The notes under the pieces were generated by a model. The model did not search any database. It saw only the letters and a list, made by a program, of their open reading frames with translations, and was not told where the DNA came from. Made by a program: the position numbers and the translations under genes. 64,000 nucleotides of DNA from JAAYHV01 sp964400515 (GTDB taxonomy: Bacteria > Bacillota > Clostridia > Peptostreptococcales > Anaerovoracaceae): positions 1 through 64,000 of the forward strand of contig CAYNTJ010000004.1 in NCBI GenBank assembly GCA_964400515.1. Reading direction: 5' to 3'. This document shows positions 52,946 to 61,735 of the stretch, one piece after another. Position 1 is the stretch's first letter, and every line of letters starts with the position of its first letter.

Positions 52946-53882
52946 ATTCTTCCCTTATATCATCCACATAATCCGTAAAGAACATTGCCCTAATATCGGG
53001 AATCTCTTCTATCATACCCTGTTCCTTCATTCTTATTGCAAGCTTCTCCACCCTCTTTATATAGGCTTCATCAATATCCCAAAAAAGGTCAATATTCTCC
53101 ATGGATAAATCCAGCACATCCTCTGCGACTCCAAACTCCAATGATTTATCAATCCATGCCTCTTTATCATAATTAAGCATAACCGTTGCCCTGTGGTGAG
53201 CATAAACAAGCTCTTCTATAACTTCGGAATTTTCCTCAATCATATCTTGGGTAGTTATCATCACACTGTTTATGGTTCCAAAACCCGTTTCATCATCAGG
53301 ATATAAAAGGATTTCCCCATACCCTTCAAGCACCGCCATGGCAGGATAGGGTTCACCGCTGTAAAACGCATCAATATCCCCCTGTTTTAGGGCTTGCCCC
53401 ATATCAAAAAAATCAATCCTTATAAGCTCCACATCTTCTTCGGGATTTAGACCGCCTTGTTCTAAAGCTTCCAGCAGCAAAAGATGATGCATTGTGCCGG
53501 GCACATATGCAATTTTTTTTCCTTTAAAATCTTTGACTTCCTTTATTCCCGAATCCTTTTTTACTACAAAAGCAGAGCAACCATTGGACAATCCTGTTAA
53601 CACAACAACCGATTCTCCCTTAGACCTTGCCGTAATTGCAGTAACCAATGTGGATCCACACATATCAAGACTGCCGGAAAGAAGTGCTGTTTTCATATCT
53701 CCCGGGTTTGTAAAAGGTATTATTTCAATTTCCTTGTCTGATATATAATCCTCGTAAAAAAACGGTTGAATCGTTTGTGCAGTCTTCCAGGTTCCTACTC
53801 TTAGAGAATTCTCATTCCCACCGCAACCCGATAGGGAAAACAGTAATGCCATAGAAATCATTACTAAAATCACTCTTTTCAT
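52935..53882 (-). CDS. NMT1/SsuA-type substrate-binding lipoprotein
   Basis: A 315-residue lipoprotein (lipobox LSGC, Cys20) with the periplasmic-binding fold of NMT1/THI5/SsuA proteins: LRVGTWKTAQ, TALLSGSLDMCGSTLVTAI, FVVKKDSGIKEVKDFKGKKIAY. The family binds sulfonates, nitrate, HMP/thiamine precursors or riboflavin; the ligand here is unknown. GAGGAGGG precedes the ATG at 53882, which sits over the stop of the radical SAM gene (ATGA). Confidence 0.9.
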   Translation of the reverse strand: MKRVILVMISMALLFSLSGCGGNENSLRVGTWKTAQTIQPFFYEDYISDKEIEIIPFTNPGDMKTALLSGSLDMCGSTLVTAITARSKGESVVVLTGLSNGCSAFVVKKDSGIKEVKDFKGKKIAYVPGTMHHLLLLEALEQGGLNPEEDVELIRIDFFDMGQALKQGDIDAFYSGEPYPAMAVLEGYGEILLYPDDETGFGTINSVMITTQDMIEENSEVIEELVYAHHRATVMLNYDKEAWIDKSLEFGVAEDVLDLSMENIDLFWDIDEAYIKRVEKLAIRMKEQGMIEEIPDIRAMFFTDYVDDIREEYEE

Positions 53883-54889
53883 ATGGATTCCCTCCTCTGT
53901 ATAACCTTGTATCCATGGGCATTGAACATTCTCTCCGCATCCATTGGACAAAATTCATTCCAGTCCTCGGATAAAACATTAGCATCATCCCTTGGAACAG
54001 CCCCGGTTTCCACAACCACAACATTAGCTCCAAACTTAACAGATGTTTCCGATGCCATATGAACGCAAATATCCTTTACCTTATAGTTTAATGCCAGTCT
54101 TATTGCCCCTATTATCTGAGCCAATCTTCTCTCACTTATGGGATCAAGCTCCCCAAGAGGAGTTCCTTTTACGGGAATCCTTTGCATGGCTCCGGAAACC
54201 GCCGCGTCATATTTTACAATATTATATAGGGCCTCCGCTATTTCTTCATTGCTATGCTCTGTTCCTATGGGCTCAACTAAAGAAACCAGCTTTAGCTTTG
54301 AATCTTTTATACTTTTCATTGTCCCAATCCTATCATCCGGGTTAAATGCAGTATCCCTTCCTTCCCTTAGCCTAAGAGTATGATATGCGCAATCAACTCC
54401 ACTATCATAGAATTCATCCGCCAATGCGCTATTAAACTCACCTATATTAATCACCAGCTCATACTCCCCTGCAACATCTCGCCTTATTCTTTCAACCAAA
54501 TGTTTAAGTTTATCCGTACTATAAAACTGGGTTGTTCTTAAAACAATCCAACGCACCTTTTGTTCCACATATTTTCTGACAATATCTATGATTGCCCCTT
54601 GGGGCAGTTCATAATCTTCCTTGACTATCCCCCATTTTTCTCCCAACGAGCAATAATTACAATTCATAGGGCAAGGGTGATAATCGATCCCTATTGCACC
54701 CCATATATATGCCTGTCCTTTGGTTACCGCCTTTGCAACTTCATCCGCCGCTTCTCCTAGGATGTCACAACTTTTAGAAAGGGGATCTATTTCAAGAAGC
54801 TTAATAAAAACTTCCCTATCCAAAAGCTCCCCCCTAAGGGCTTTTTCTTTGGCTGCTTTAATTAATGTAATTTCCTTCATGTCTCTCAT
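53879..54889 (-). CDS. BioB-like radical SAM enzyme of unknown reaction
   Basis: A 336-residue protein with a radical SAM cluster motif C73-x3-C77-x2-C80 (HPCPMNCNYCSLGEKWG). The surrounding barrel resembles the biotin-synthase/HydE/HmdB branch, including an EPIG segment after the third strand and helix pairs typical of this fold. It generates a 5'-deoxyadenosyl radical; the substrate is unknown. No other biotin, thiamine or hydrogenase genes are nearby. Overlaps of 4 nt with both padR and the ABC lipoprotein gene tie it to transport. The ATG at 54889 gives the ATGA overlap; an ATG at 54880 is also possible. Confidence 0.85.
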   Translation of the reverse strand: MRDMKEITLIKAAKEKALRGELLDREVFIKLLEIDPLSKSCDILGEAADEVAKAVTKGQAYIWGAIGIDYHPCPMNCNYCSLGEKWGIVKEDYELPQGAIIDIVRKYVEQKVRWIVLRTTQFYSTDKLKHLVERIRRDVAGEYELVINIGEFNSALADEFYDSGVDCAYHTLRLREGRDTAFNPDDRIGTMKSIKDSKLKLVSLVEPIGTEHSNEEIAEALYNIVKYDAAVSGAMQRIPVKGTPLGELDPISERRLAQIIGAIRLALNYKVKDICVHMASETSVKFGANVVVVETGAVPRDDANVLSEDWNEFCPMDAERMFNAHGYKVIQRRESI

Positions 54890-55275
54890 TTTATAGCTTT
54901 TCTTCCCTCTCCTATTATATTTTCAATAAATATTTTGTATTCCTCCAAAGTATCTATCCATTTTGCCAAGCATTCCTTTCCCTTTTCGGTAATCTCATAA
55001 TTCTTCTTGGCAGGACCCGATTTTTCCATAATCCATTCGCATTTAATCATTTCTCTTTCTTCCAGGGTCCTTAATGCCCTATATATACCTGTATTATCAA
55101 CACTTTCATCATGAAATATCCCCATATTTTCAAGTTCCTTAATTATCATATATCCATGGGCTTCTTTTTTAGCTAAAATAATCAGTATGTTTGGTTGAAT
55201 AAGCTTATCTAAAGTATATCCCTTGCACGAACACTTTACATTGTCATCTATTAGACCTAATCCACTATTAGACAT
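54886..55275 (-). CDS. PadR-family regulator with N-terminal Cys-x-Cys motif
   Basis: A 129-residue PadR protein with a winged helix (TLDKLIQPNILIILAKKEAHGYMIIKELE, GIYRALRTLEEREMI) and a C-terminal helix. Before the domain is KCSCKG, a Cys-x-Cys found in a clostridial PadR group; it could bind a metal or sense redox state. AAAGGAGG lies 7 nt before the ATG at 55275. It leads the radical SAM/ABC operon and probably represses it. Confidence 0.87.
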   Translation of the reverse strand: MSNSGLGLIDDNVKCSCKGYTLDKLIQPNILIILAKKEAHGYMIIKELENMGIFHDESVDNTGIYRALRTLEEREMIKCEWIMEKSGPAKKNYEITEKGKECLAKWIDTLEEYKIFIENIIGEGRKAIK

Positions 55276-55296
55276 CATCCTACCTCCTTTTTTTAA

Positions 55297-55325
55297 AGTA
55301 TATATGCCTTAATTGATTTTGTCAA
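55297..55325 (-). promoter_or_regulatory. Near-consensus promoter of the radical SAM/ABC operon
   Basis: On the minus strand a perfect TTGACA (55325-55320), a 17-nt spacer and TATACT (55302-55297). It stands just in front of the padR ribosome site. Confidence 0.65.
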
Positions 55326-55330
55326 TAAAA

Positions 55331-55348
55331 AAAGGCCTGTCGGCCTTT
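55331..55348 (-). terminator. Terminator of the ABC-2/hydrolase operon
   Basis: AAAGGCC and GGCCTTT form a 7-bp GC-containing stem with a 4-nt loop, followed by TTTTATTG on the minus strand. It ends right beside the -35 of the next operon. Confidence 0.8.
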
Positions 55349-55375
55349 AAGCTTATGTATATCCCTTTAGTTATT

Positions 55376-56305
55376 CTAGATTACATTGACAAAATCTTTA
55401 ATTTCTTCTATTAATTCTCTATTTATCCCATAGGATGGATCCCCATATGATTTAACATTATCTTCATCTGTATTAACATCTTTTAAAACATGATTCATAT
55501 TTTCAATTAATACAAGCTTTGATTCCTTTGCGGCATCATTTAACAAACCCGCATCATATTCCTTAACCTGTAGATCCTTTTGCCCCTGAATAACAAGTAC
55601 GGGCATGTCAAGCTTTTCCATTTCTTTTTTGGGGTCATATCTCATCCATGTCAATAGGAATTCCTGGTTTGTCATACTAAACATTGGGTCAACGGCTTCT
55701 CCATTTGGGTCCGTTTCCCCTATAAGGAGCTTATTGATGAGCTTAATATGTTTTTCGTATGTAACTTCATCCACCATGTATTGCTTAATCATTGTATCGC
55801 CTATGTTTTCTCCGCTGCCCGCCAAGGAAATAAACCCATCCGCATCATTTTCCTCCGCCGCTATCATTCCCACAAGGGAGCCTTGGCTGTGTCCGAGTAT
55901 TATTACTTTTTCATATCCAAGACTTTTCATTTTTCTGACAACACAGTTTAAATCTTCTACAAAATCCTCAAAGGTAATCACCTGGTTTTTTTCAAAGGTT
56001 TTTAAACTGCCACCCGCAGTTCTTTTATCATATCTGAATGTGGATATCCCTTCGTTTTTTAATGCCTTAGCCAATTGTAAAAACGAATCATTATCCCCTT
56101 CAATCAACGGTGAATTACCATTCATGTCCGTAGGCCCGGAGCCTGCCACCAAAACCACTAGTTTGTCCTCGGAAGCTTCCATTAATTTACCGTTTATGAC
56201 ACCACCATCGACATGGATTTTCATATTATTACCTCCCCTTGCAACTAATGAGAACATGGTTATCACAGCTAAAACAATTGCCATATATATTAATATCTTC
56301 TTCAT
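55376..56305 (-). CDS. Alpha/beta-hydrolase with N-terminal membrane anchor
   Basis: A 309-residue hydrolase. A single N-terminal helix (about 3-23) is followed by RGGNN with no lipobox cysteine, so it is probably secreted or membrane-tethered. The catalytic domain has the oxyanion stretch VAGSGPTDMNGN, the nucleophile elbow GHSQGS, a late Asp (QGQKDLQV) and His in ENMNHVLKD, an esterase-like triad. It ends the operon behind an ABC-2 exporter, so it may act on the exported compound outside the cell. Confidence 0.82.
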   Translation of the reverse strand: MKKILIYMAIVLAVITMFSLVARGGNNMKIHVDGGVINGKLMEASEDKLVVLVAGSGPTDMNGNSPLIEGDNDSFLQLAKALKNEGISTFRYDKRTAGGSLKTFEKNQVITFEDFVEDLNCVVRKMKSLGYEKVIILGHSQGSLVGMIAAEENDADGFISLAGSGENIGDTMIKQYMVDEVTYEKHIKLINKLLIGETDPNGEAVDPMFSMTNQEFLLTWMRYDPKKEMEKLDMPVLVIQGQKDLQVKEYDAGLLNDAAKESKLVLIENMNHVLKDVNTDEDNVKSYGDPSYGINRELIEEIKDFVNVI

Positions 56306-56315
56306 TTCTTACCCC

Positions 56316-57092
56316 TTACCTTGTCACCAGATCCAACTTTTTCATTCTGATTATTGTAATTACCGTCAATAAAAAGCTTATAGATAAAGTAACTATTATA
56401 GGTACTATTATTTCTTCCCTCATATTATAGCTAAGCAACATTGCCTCATCGAACAATCCTTTTGGAGATTTGCTCCCGTTCTCAAAGAATCCCGCTATTA
56501 TATTGCTTCCGTAAACTAATAGCATAGAAATCAGTGCCGTTGTAATAGTGTTTTTTAATAGGGTACCAATAAACATCACAATACTTATTACCATGTAATA
56601 GTAAATGCCAATATATATTCCCCCGGCTATAACCGCTCCTATTTCCAAACCATCGTATCCAAACAGTACCCCCGCATATAAATAATCAATCAGTATTGCC
56701 AAGACTATACAAATTATAGTAAAAACTCCATAAACTAAATTCTTAGCCAAAACGATATCTTCCATTTTCTTGTTGCTGCATACAGGAAGTATAAGGGTTT
56801 TTTCCTTACGTTCGCCTGCAATTAATGCAGCCGTAACCAGTACAATAACTAAAGTGCCTATTTCGAAAATATCTCCCATAAACGCCCTTAAGCAATCGGT
56901 TTGGTTTGATATTATCATTTGACTTAACATTTCCTCCTCTATACCCTCAAACTGGGACTTAAGTATTTCGGGTAATATCATTTTGTTCATAACAGGGTTT
57001 AGTATCGAGAAAAAGGTAAGTACAACTAGAATGGACAGAAATCTATAAGTTCTTATTCCTTCCAATATTTCCTTTTTTATTAAAACTAACAT
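56316..57092 (-). CDS. ABC-2 family transporter permease
   Basis: A 258-residue permease with six helices and a short extracytoplasmic loop (ISNQTDCLRAFMG) after the first, of the NosY/YxlG-like ABC-2 group. The FEGIEEE-type region before the second helix and AGERKEKTLILPVCSNK are typical. It abuts the ATPase gene with no gap. Confidence 0.83.
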   Translation of the reverse strand: MLVLIKKEILEGIRTYRFLSILVVLTFFSILNPVMNKMILPEILKSQFEGIEEEMLSQMIISNQTDCLRAFMGDIFEIGTLVIVLVTAALIAGERKEKTLILPVCSNKKMEDIVLAKNLVYGVFTIICIVLAILIDYLYAGVLFGYDGLEIGAVIAGGIYIGIYYYMVISIVMFIGTLLKNTITTALISMLLVYGSNIIAGFFENGSKSPKGLFDEAMLLSYNMREEIIVPIIVTLSISFLLTVITIIRMKKLDLVTR

Positions 57093-57974
57093 TTATTCCT
57101 CCCCATCCGTTATCATCATATATATTTCTTCCAATGTATGCTTTTTCCTTAACACGGATTCCACAGGTGTTTTTAACTTGGTTGCAATCCCGTAAACCCC
57201 ATTGGTAAAGTCCATGTCATCTCTTGTTACTATTGAAATCTTTCGGCCTTCGGTAGTAATATCCTTAACCCAAGACTCTTTACTGATTTGGATTATTTCA
57301 TAGGGATCGGGTTCTTTTGTGAAGGTTAATTCAAAGTTAGGTTCTGTATAATGGTTCATTATTTCTTCCAAGTTCCCTTCCTTTATCATCTTGCCTTCCC
57401 TAATTATTCCCACCTTATCGCAAACCTTTTCAACATCGTCTAATATATGGGTGGATAAGAAAACAGTTTTACCCCTATCCTTTAATTCCTTTATCATGTT
57501 CAAAACATCGGCTCTTCCTTCAGGGTCCAGCGCCGAAGAAGGTTCATCCAGTAAAATTAATTGGGGATCATATATAAGGGCTACAGCCATACCCAATCTT
57601 TGTCTCATTCCCCTTGAATAGCCACCGATTTTTCGCTTTGCCGCCTTTTCAAGACCAACCCAATTAAGCATTTCCTTTACTCTTTTTTTTCTATCCCCTT
57701 TGTAATCACTGCCTATAAAGGTCAAATATTCAAGGCCCGTCATCCATGGATAAAACTTTGGTTCCTCCGGTAGATAACCGATTATATCTGTGCCAATTTT
57801 AACCGATCCCAAGCTTGGTTTTGATAAACCTGCCAATATCTCGATTGTGGTAGATTTACCGGCGCCATTATGACCCAAGAATCCATATACAAGATTATCA
57901 TCCACATTCAGCGAAATATTATCAAGAGCCTTAAATTTACCGAAATTCTTTACCAGGTTATCAGTAGTTATCAT
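57093..57974 (-). CDS. ABC transporter ATPase (NosF/YxlF-like)
   Basis: A 293-residue ATPase: Walker A GHNGAGKST, signature YSRGMRQRLGMA, Walker B LILLDEPSSALDPEG and a C-terminal domain typical of ABC-2 exporters. It overlaps the small upstream membrane-protein gene by 14 nt. The order small protein, ATPase, permease recalls the Bacillus yxlEFG arrangement downstream of a sigma or two-component gene. Confidence 0.88.
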   Translation of the reverse strand: MITTDNLVKNFGKFKALDNISLNVDDNLVYGFLGHNGAGKSTTIEILAGLSKPSLGSVKIGTDIIGYLPEEPKFYPWMTGLEYLTFIGSDYKGDRKKRVKEMLNWVGLEKAAKRKIGGYSRGMRQRLGMAVALIYDPQLILLDEPSSALDPEGRADVLNMIKELKDRGKTVFLSTHILDDVEKVCDKVGIIREGKMIKEGNLEEIMNHYTEPNFELTFTKEPDPYEIIQISKESWVKDITTEGRKISIVTRDDMDFTNGVYGIATKLKTPVESVLRKKHTLEEIYMMITDGEE

Positions 57975-58191
57975 AATTATCCTTCTTTCTTCCCAGCAGC
58001 AAGAATAGCACAGGCCCCACCATATTGAAGACCAATACTATTATAATCCAAAGTCCCTTGTTTAAATTGGCCACCCCTTCTTTAATGATTTTGATCAAGG
58101 AAAATATAACCAAGCCTAAATTAAGTAATACTAAAGGCAATATTATCACCATATAATCCATCAGCTGTTCCATACCATTAATATCATTCAT
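57961..58191 (-). CDS. Small membrane protein with PLDc_N-type domain
   Basis: A 76-residue protein with two helices (about 13-36 and 44-65). The pattern LWIIIVLVFNMVGPVLFLLLGRKK is that of the phospholipase-D-nuclease N-terminal (YxlE-like) two-helix module. It leads the exporter operon; AAGGAGG precedes the ATG. YxlE-like proteins regulate signalling in Bacillus; a similar role here is only inferred. Confidence 0.78.
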   Translation of the reverse strand: MNDINGMEQLMDYMVIILPLVLLNLGLVIFSLIKIIKEGVANLNKGLWIIIVLVFNMVGPVLFLLLGRKKDNYDNY

Positions 58192-58217
58192 AAAAAATAC
58201 CTCCTTTTTATGAATAC

Positions 58218-58262
58218 ATCATAACAAGAAGGTCGGTAATATGATAAGTGACCGGGGTAACC
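58218..58262 (-). promoter_or_regulatory. Promoter and putative response-regulator site of the exporter operon
   Basis: On the minus strand -35 TTATCA (58247-58242), an 18-nt spacer and extended -10 TGT-TATGAT (TATGAT at 58223-58218). Upstream and around the -35 is a dyad, CGGT at 58234-58237 and ACCG at 58251-58254, within GGTAACCCCGG-like sequence. It may bind the response regulator encoded directly upstream. Confidence 0.4.
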
Positions 58263-58275
58263 TATAAGTCATTAA

Positions 58276-58917
58276 TTATTTAAATCTAAGTCCAACTCTA
58301 AACCTGTTGTTATCTCCCAGTTTAGAATATATCTCACTAATGTAGTTTTTAACTGTTCCCTCGCTAAGGAATAGTTTTTCCGCTATCTCCTTATTGGTAT
58401 AGCCCTCCCCTATTAATCTGCCGATCTCGACTTCCCTGGCGGAAAGCTCATCAAGATCCTTCTCATGGGTTTCATACCCAGAATCCAGCCTTTTAGCAGA
58501 AATCTTTTTGGCAAGCATATTGGCAACCTTAGATGGTAATATAAAGTTACCATCATAAGCATCCCTTATGGCAGATATAAGATGCTTACCATCGATATCC
58601 TTTAAAATATAGCCATCAGCTCCCGCCGCCAAGGCCTCTACTATAAGCTCCTGTTCATTAAAGGTGGTGAGCACTAAAATAGCAACCCCATCATCCATTC
58701 CTTTGATTTTGCGAGTAGCTATGATACCATCCATTACAGGCATCCTTATATCCATAAGCACCACATCCACCAAGTCCTTATTATATATTTCCACAGCATC
58801 TTCCCCATTGCCCGCTTCCAAAGTGACTAAATAATCATCGTTAAGTTCAATAATGGTCTTTAAACCTTCCCTTAATATAGCTTGATCATCCACAAGCATT
58901 ATTTTAATTTTATCCAT
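58276..58917 (-). CDS. NarL/LuxR-family response regulator
   Basis: A 213-residue regulator with acidic residues DD (10-11), phosphoacceptor Asp56 in VVLMDIRMPVMDG, the conserved Lys in YILKDID, and a C-terminal LuxR-type HTH (LSAREVEIGRLIGEGYTNKEIAEKLFLSEGTVKNYI). It shares one base with the kinase stop (TAATG). Its cognate kinase is split by an insertion element, so it may be unphosphorylated or served by another kinase. Confidence 0.9.
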   Translation of the reverse strand: MDKIKIMLVDDQAILREGLKTIIELNDDYLVTLEAGNGEDAVEIYNKDLVDVVLMDIRMPVMDGIIATRKIKGMDDGVAILVLTTFNEQELIVEALAAGADGYILKDIDGKHLISAIRDAYDGNFILPSKVANMLAKKISAKRLDSGYETHEKDLDELSAREVEIGRLIGEGYTNKEIAEKLFLSEGTVKNYISEIYSKLGDNNRFRVGLRFK

Positions 58918-59375
58918 TACATTTCACCCTTACTAATATTGAATTCGGCATTTATATAATATTCCCCTTTGCGAACACCGTATTTTAATGTTCCGCCCAG
59001 TTCATTAATATTTTCATCAATTTGAGTCAGTCCAAATCCCGGCACTATTTTTTTTGGCAAAATACCGTTATTGGCAATCCCCACTATCACTTTATCTTTC
59101 CCCGCCTTTAGAGTAATAAATATCTTGCTGCACTTTCCATGCTTTATACCATTTGTTATTGATTCAACAATAATGTAATATATAGTTTTTCTGTATTTCA
59201 TAGGTATCAGGCTCAAATCGGAAAACTCCGTAATGATTTCTATTCCTGTAATTTTTTCCACTCTATCCTTAAGCTCAGCCAGCTTATTCTCAAAGGATTC
59301 ATAATAGTCATCCCTAAGGGATCTTACGGATATCCTCAGCTCCTCCAACGCTTCCTTTACTTGATCTTTCCTAGA
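58917..59375 (-). pseudogene. Sensor histidine kinase, C-terminal ATPase part (split by IS)
   Basis: In frame from SRKDQVKEALEELR, this is the end of a NarL-type kinase: part of the dimerisation helix, the N-box (YIIVESITNGIKHGKCSKI) and a G-box (NNGILPKKIVPGFGLTQIDENINELGG). The phosphoacceptor half is 1.6 kb away at 61018-61735, on the far side of a transposon. The residual frame could start at TTG 59348 but has no ribosome site and would lack the histidine. Confidence 0.85.
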
Positions 59376-59441
59376 TTCTACGTCAGTACTTCAAAAAGCA
59401 TAATCAAAGCCTTGATAAATATGCGTTCCTTCGAAATTCAG

Positions 59442-59462
59442 CTTTCACCCATTGGGTGAAAG
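59442..59462. terminator. Perfect hairpin at the IS left end
   Basis: CTTTCACCCA and TGGGTGAAAG are exact reverse complements around a single T, upstream of the transposase promoter region. Such end hairpins commonly block read-through from outside promoters into the transposase or hide its ribosome site. Confidence 0.5.
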
Positions 59463-59555
59463 AAAAGTGCTCAAAAATATGTTAAATTATCAGCTTTTAT
59501 GACTCGATATATGGTAAAATAATAGTAAGAAAAGTAGTAAAAAGGGGTTCTAATT

Positions 59556-60818
59556 ATGATTAATAAAATTGATTTCAAAGCTAAGAATCTAACATCAAAT
59601 GCAGGTCTTTTTCTGCTCCTTGAGAATGCAAAAAGCAATGGGATTTTTGATTTTATTGAAAATGACCTCGTATTTGATAATGACTCAACAAATAAAATCA
59701 AGATGAATCATATAAAGACCATGCTCTGCGGTCACTTCATTGGCATTGATAAGTTAGAACGTCTAAAGCTACTTCAAAATGATCCCCTCGTCAACGAGTT
59801 TGATATTTCCGTAAAAGAACCTGAAACAGTGTCACGGTTTCTAGGAAACTTCAACTTCAAGACAACCCAAATGTTTAGAGACATTAATTTTAAAGTCTTT
59901 AAAAAACTGCTCACTAAAAGTAAATTGACATCCATTACGATTGATATTGATAGTAGTGTAATTAACGTAGAAGGTCATCAAGAAGGTGCGTCAAAAGGAT
60001 ATAATCCTAAGAAACTGGGAAACCGATGCTACAATATCCAATTTGCATTTTGCGACGAATTAAAAGCATATGTTACCGGATTTGTAAGAAGTGGCAATAC
60101 TTACACTGCAAACGGTGCTGCGGAAATGATCAAAGAAATTGTTGCTAACATCAAATCAGACGATTTAGAAATTTTATTTCGAATGGATAGTGGCTACTTT
60201 GATGAAAAAATTATCGAAACGATAGAATCTCTTGGATGCAAATATTTAATTAAAGCCAAAAGTTATTCTACACTCACCTCACAAGCAACGAATTCATCAA
60301 TTGTATTCGTTAAAGGAGAAGAAGGTAGAGAAACTACAGAACTGTATACAAAATTAGTTAAATGGGAAAAAGACAGAAGATTTGTCGTATCTCGCGTACT
60401 GAAACCAGAAAAAGAAAGAGCACAATTATCACTTTTAGAAGGTTCCGAATACGACTACTTTTTCTTTGTAACAAATACTACCTTGCTTTCTGAAAAAGTA
60501 GTTATATACTATGAAAAGCGTGGTAATGCTGAAAACTATATCAAAGAAGCCAAATACGACATGGCGGTGGGTCATCTCTTGCTAAAGTCATTTTGGGCGA
60601 ATGAAGCCGTGTTTCAAATGATGATGCTTTCATATAACCTATTTTTGTTGTTCAAGTTTGATTCCTTGGACTCTTCAGAATACAGACAGCAAATAAAGAC
60701 CTTTCGTTTGAAGTATGTATTTCTTGCAGCAAAAATAATCAAAACCGCAAGATATGTAATCATGAAGTTGTCGGAAAACTATCCGTACAAGGGAGTGTAT
60801 GAAAAATGTCTGGTATAA
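59556..60818 (+). CDS. IS1380-family transposase
   Basis: A 420-residue DDE transposase with the IS1380 pattern: first Asp in TSITIDIDSSV (Asp130/132), GYNPKK, second Asp in FRMDSGYF (Asp211) and Glu326 in YEKRGNAENYIKEAK. The frame is open over the full expected length, so it may be active. AAAAGGGG precedes the ATG. It is transcribed opposite to the kinase it interrupts. Codon choice (more CGT, CTC, ACG) differs slightly from neighbours, as expected for a mobile gene. Confidence 0.92.
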   Translation: MINKIDFKAKNLTSNAGLFLLLENAKSNGIFDFIENDLVFDNDSTNKIKMNHIKTMLCGHFIGIDKLERLKLLQNDPLVNEFDISVKEPETVSRFLGNFNFKTTQMFRDINFKVFKKLLTKSKLTSITIDIDSSVINVEGHQEGASKGYNPKKLGNRCYNIQFAFCDELKAYVTGFVRSGNTYTANGAAEMIKEIVANIKSDDLEILFRMDSGYFDEKIIETIESLGCKYLIKAKSYSTLTSQATNSSIVFVKGEEGRETTELYTKLVKWEKDRRFVVSRVLKPEKERAQLSLLEGSEYDYFFFVTNTTLLSEKVVIYYEKRGNAENYIKEAKYDMAVGHLLLKSFWANEAVFQMMMLSYNLFLLFKFDSLDSSEYRQQIKTFRLKYVFLAAKIIKTARYVIMKLSENYPYKGVYEKCLV

Positions 60819-61017
60819 TAAGAATATCATCAATAAAATTGAGTGTTGCTCTGTGGATAACTTGCAGAGTTTATTAAGTATCATTGCAGCAAAGATGAAA
60901 TCAATGATTTATCAAAAATGATTGAAAGGTGGTTGTAAATAATGTTACAATGTGTGAGAAGCAGTCTAAATTCTTCGTGAAATAGTGATTTTTGAAGCTA
61001 ATAAAAAACACACGTGG

Positions 61018-61735
61018 AATTTAGGTCTTTAACTATTATCATTCTATCTTTAATTTTACTGTCTTCATCTCCCATAAGCATTGTTATGGCTTCCAGTTGA
61101 ACCAAAGCCGTGGTAAGCTGATGCCCCACCGAATCATGGATTTCCCCGGCCATCCTATTTCTTTCCTTTACTATCGCCAGCTGTTCCAGCTCTAGCATTT
61201 GAAGCTTCTGTTTGCCAAGCAAATCAATATATAGGTTTTTTTGAGCATAGAAATTTTTAGCCATAAATCCCATGCCCATAACAATCCCATATTGGACTAT
61301 AGCTATGAATACTATCATTATTAAGCTCGTAATATCTTTTATTCCAAGCTTCATGATGTATATTGAAATATATGTGACAAAGCTGAACACAGAAAAAATC
61401 AACGAGTACTTTGTTTTCATGTCAATTATTGCATCAATATTTACTATTAGAATAAGCCACATGGCAACTGCGGAAATTGTGATGAGTCCTAATGGTATTA
61501 CGGTTAGAATTTCTATAATAGGTAAGATTACAAAAATTCTTTGGGGAATATATTTGGCAAAGTGTTGATATATCTCCAAAAATATAAAAATTGACAGCCA
61601 AAACAAAAGCTCCGGCCATCTTTCTTTATTCTCCCATATTATGTAAATGCTGATTAGGGATATTAAAACAGCATATGATATATGTAAACTTCTAAATATT
61701 TTTTTATCCAGTAGTTGATAGTTTAATTCATTCAT
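61018..61735 (-). pseudogene. Sensor histidine kinase, N-terminal membrane and His part (split by IS)
   Basis: About 239 residues: six membrane helices in residues 15-165, a coiled segment and the HisKA_3 motif ERNRMAGEIHDSVGHQ with His200. Sequence stays kinase-like to VKDLN and then runs into the insertion element, where the frame picks up six foreign residues and stops at 60998. Together with 58917-59375 it would make a kinase of about 390 residues. The start overlaps the upstream membrane-protein gene by 8 nt. Confidence 0.87.

Larger units (their letters stand above)
59378..61017. mobile_element. IS1380-family insertion sequence
   Basis: About 1.64 kb inserted within the histidine kinase. 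The ends are imperfect inverted repeats: CTACGTCAG at 59378 and CCACGTGTG read inward from 61017, each followed further in by CTTCAAAAA. Flanks are GATT (59374-59377) and AATT (61018-61021), probably a degraded 4- or 5-bp target duplication. Restoring the kinase frame needs one more A on the left side. It encodes one transposase. Exact ends are uncertain by a few bases. Confidence 0.8.
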
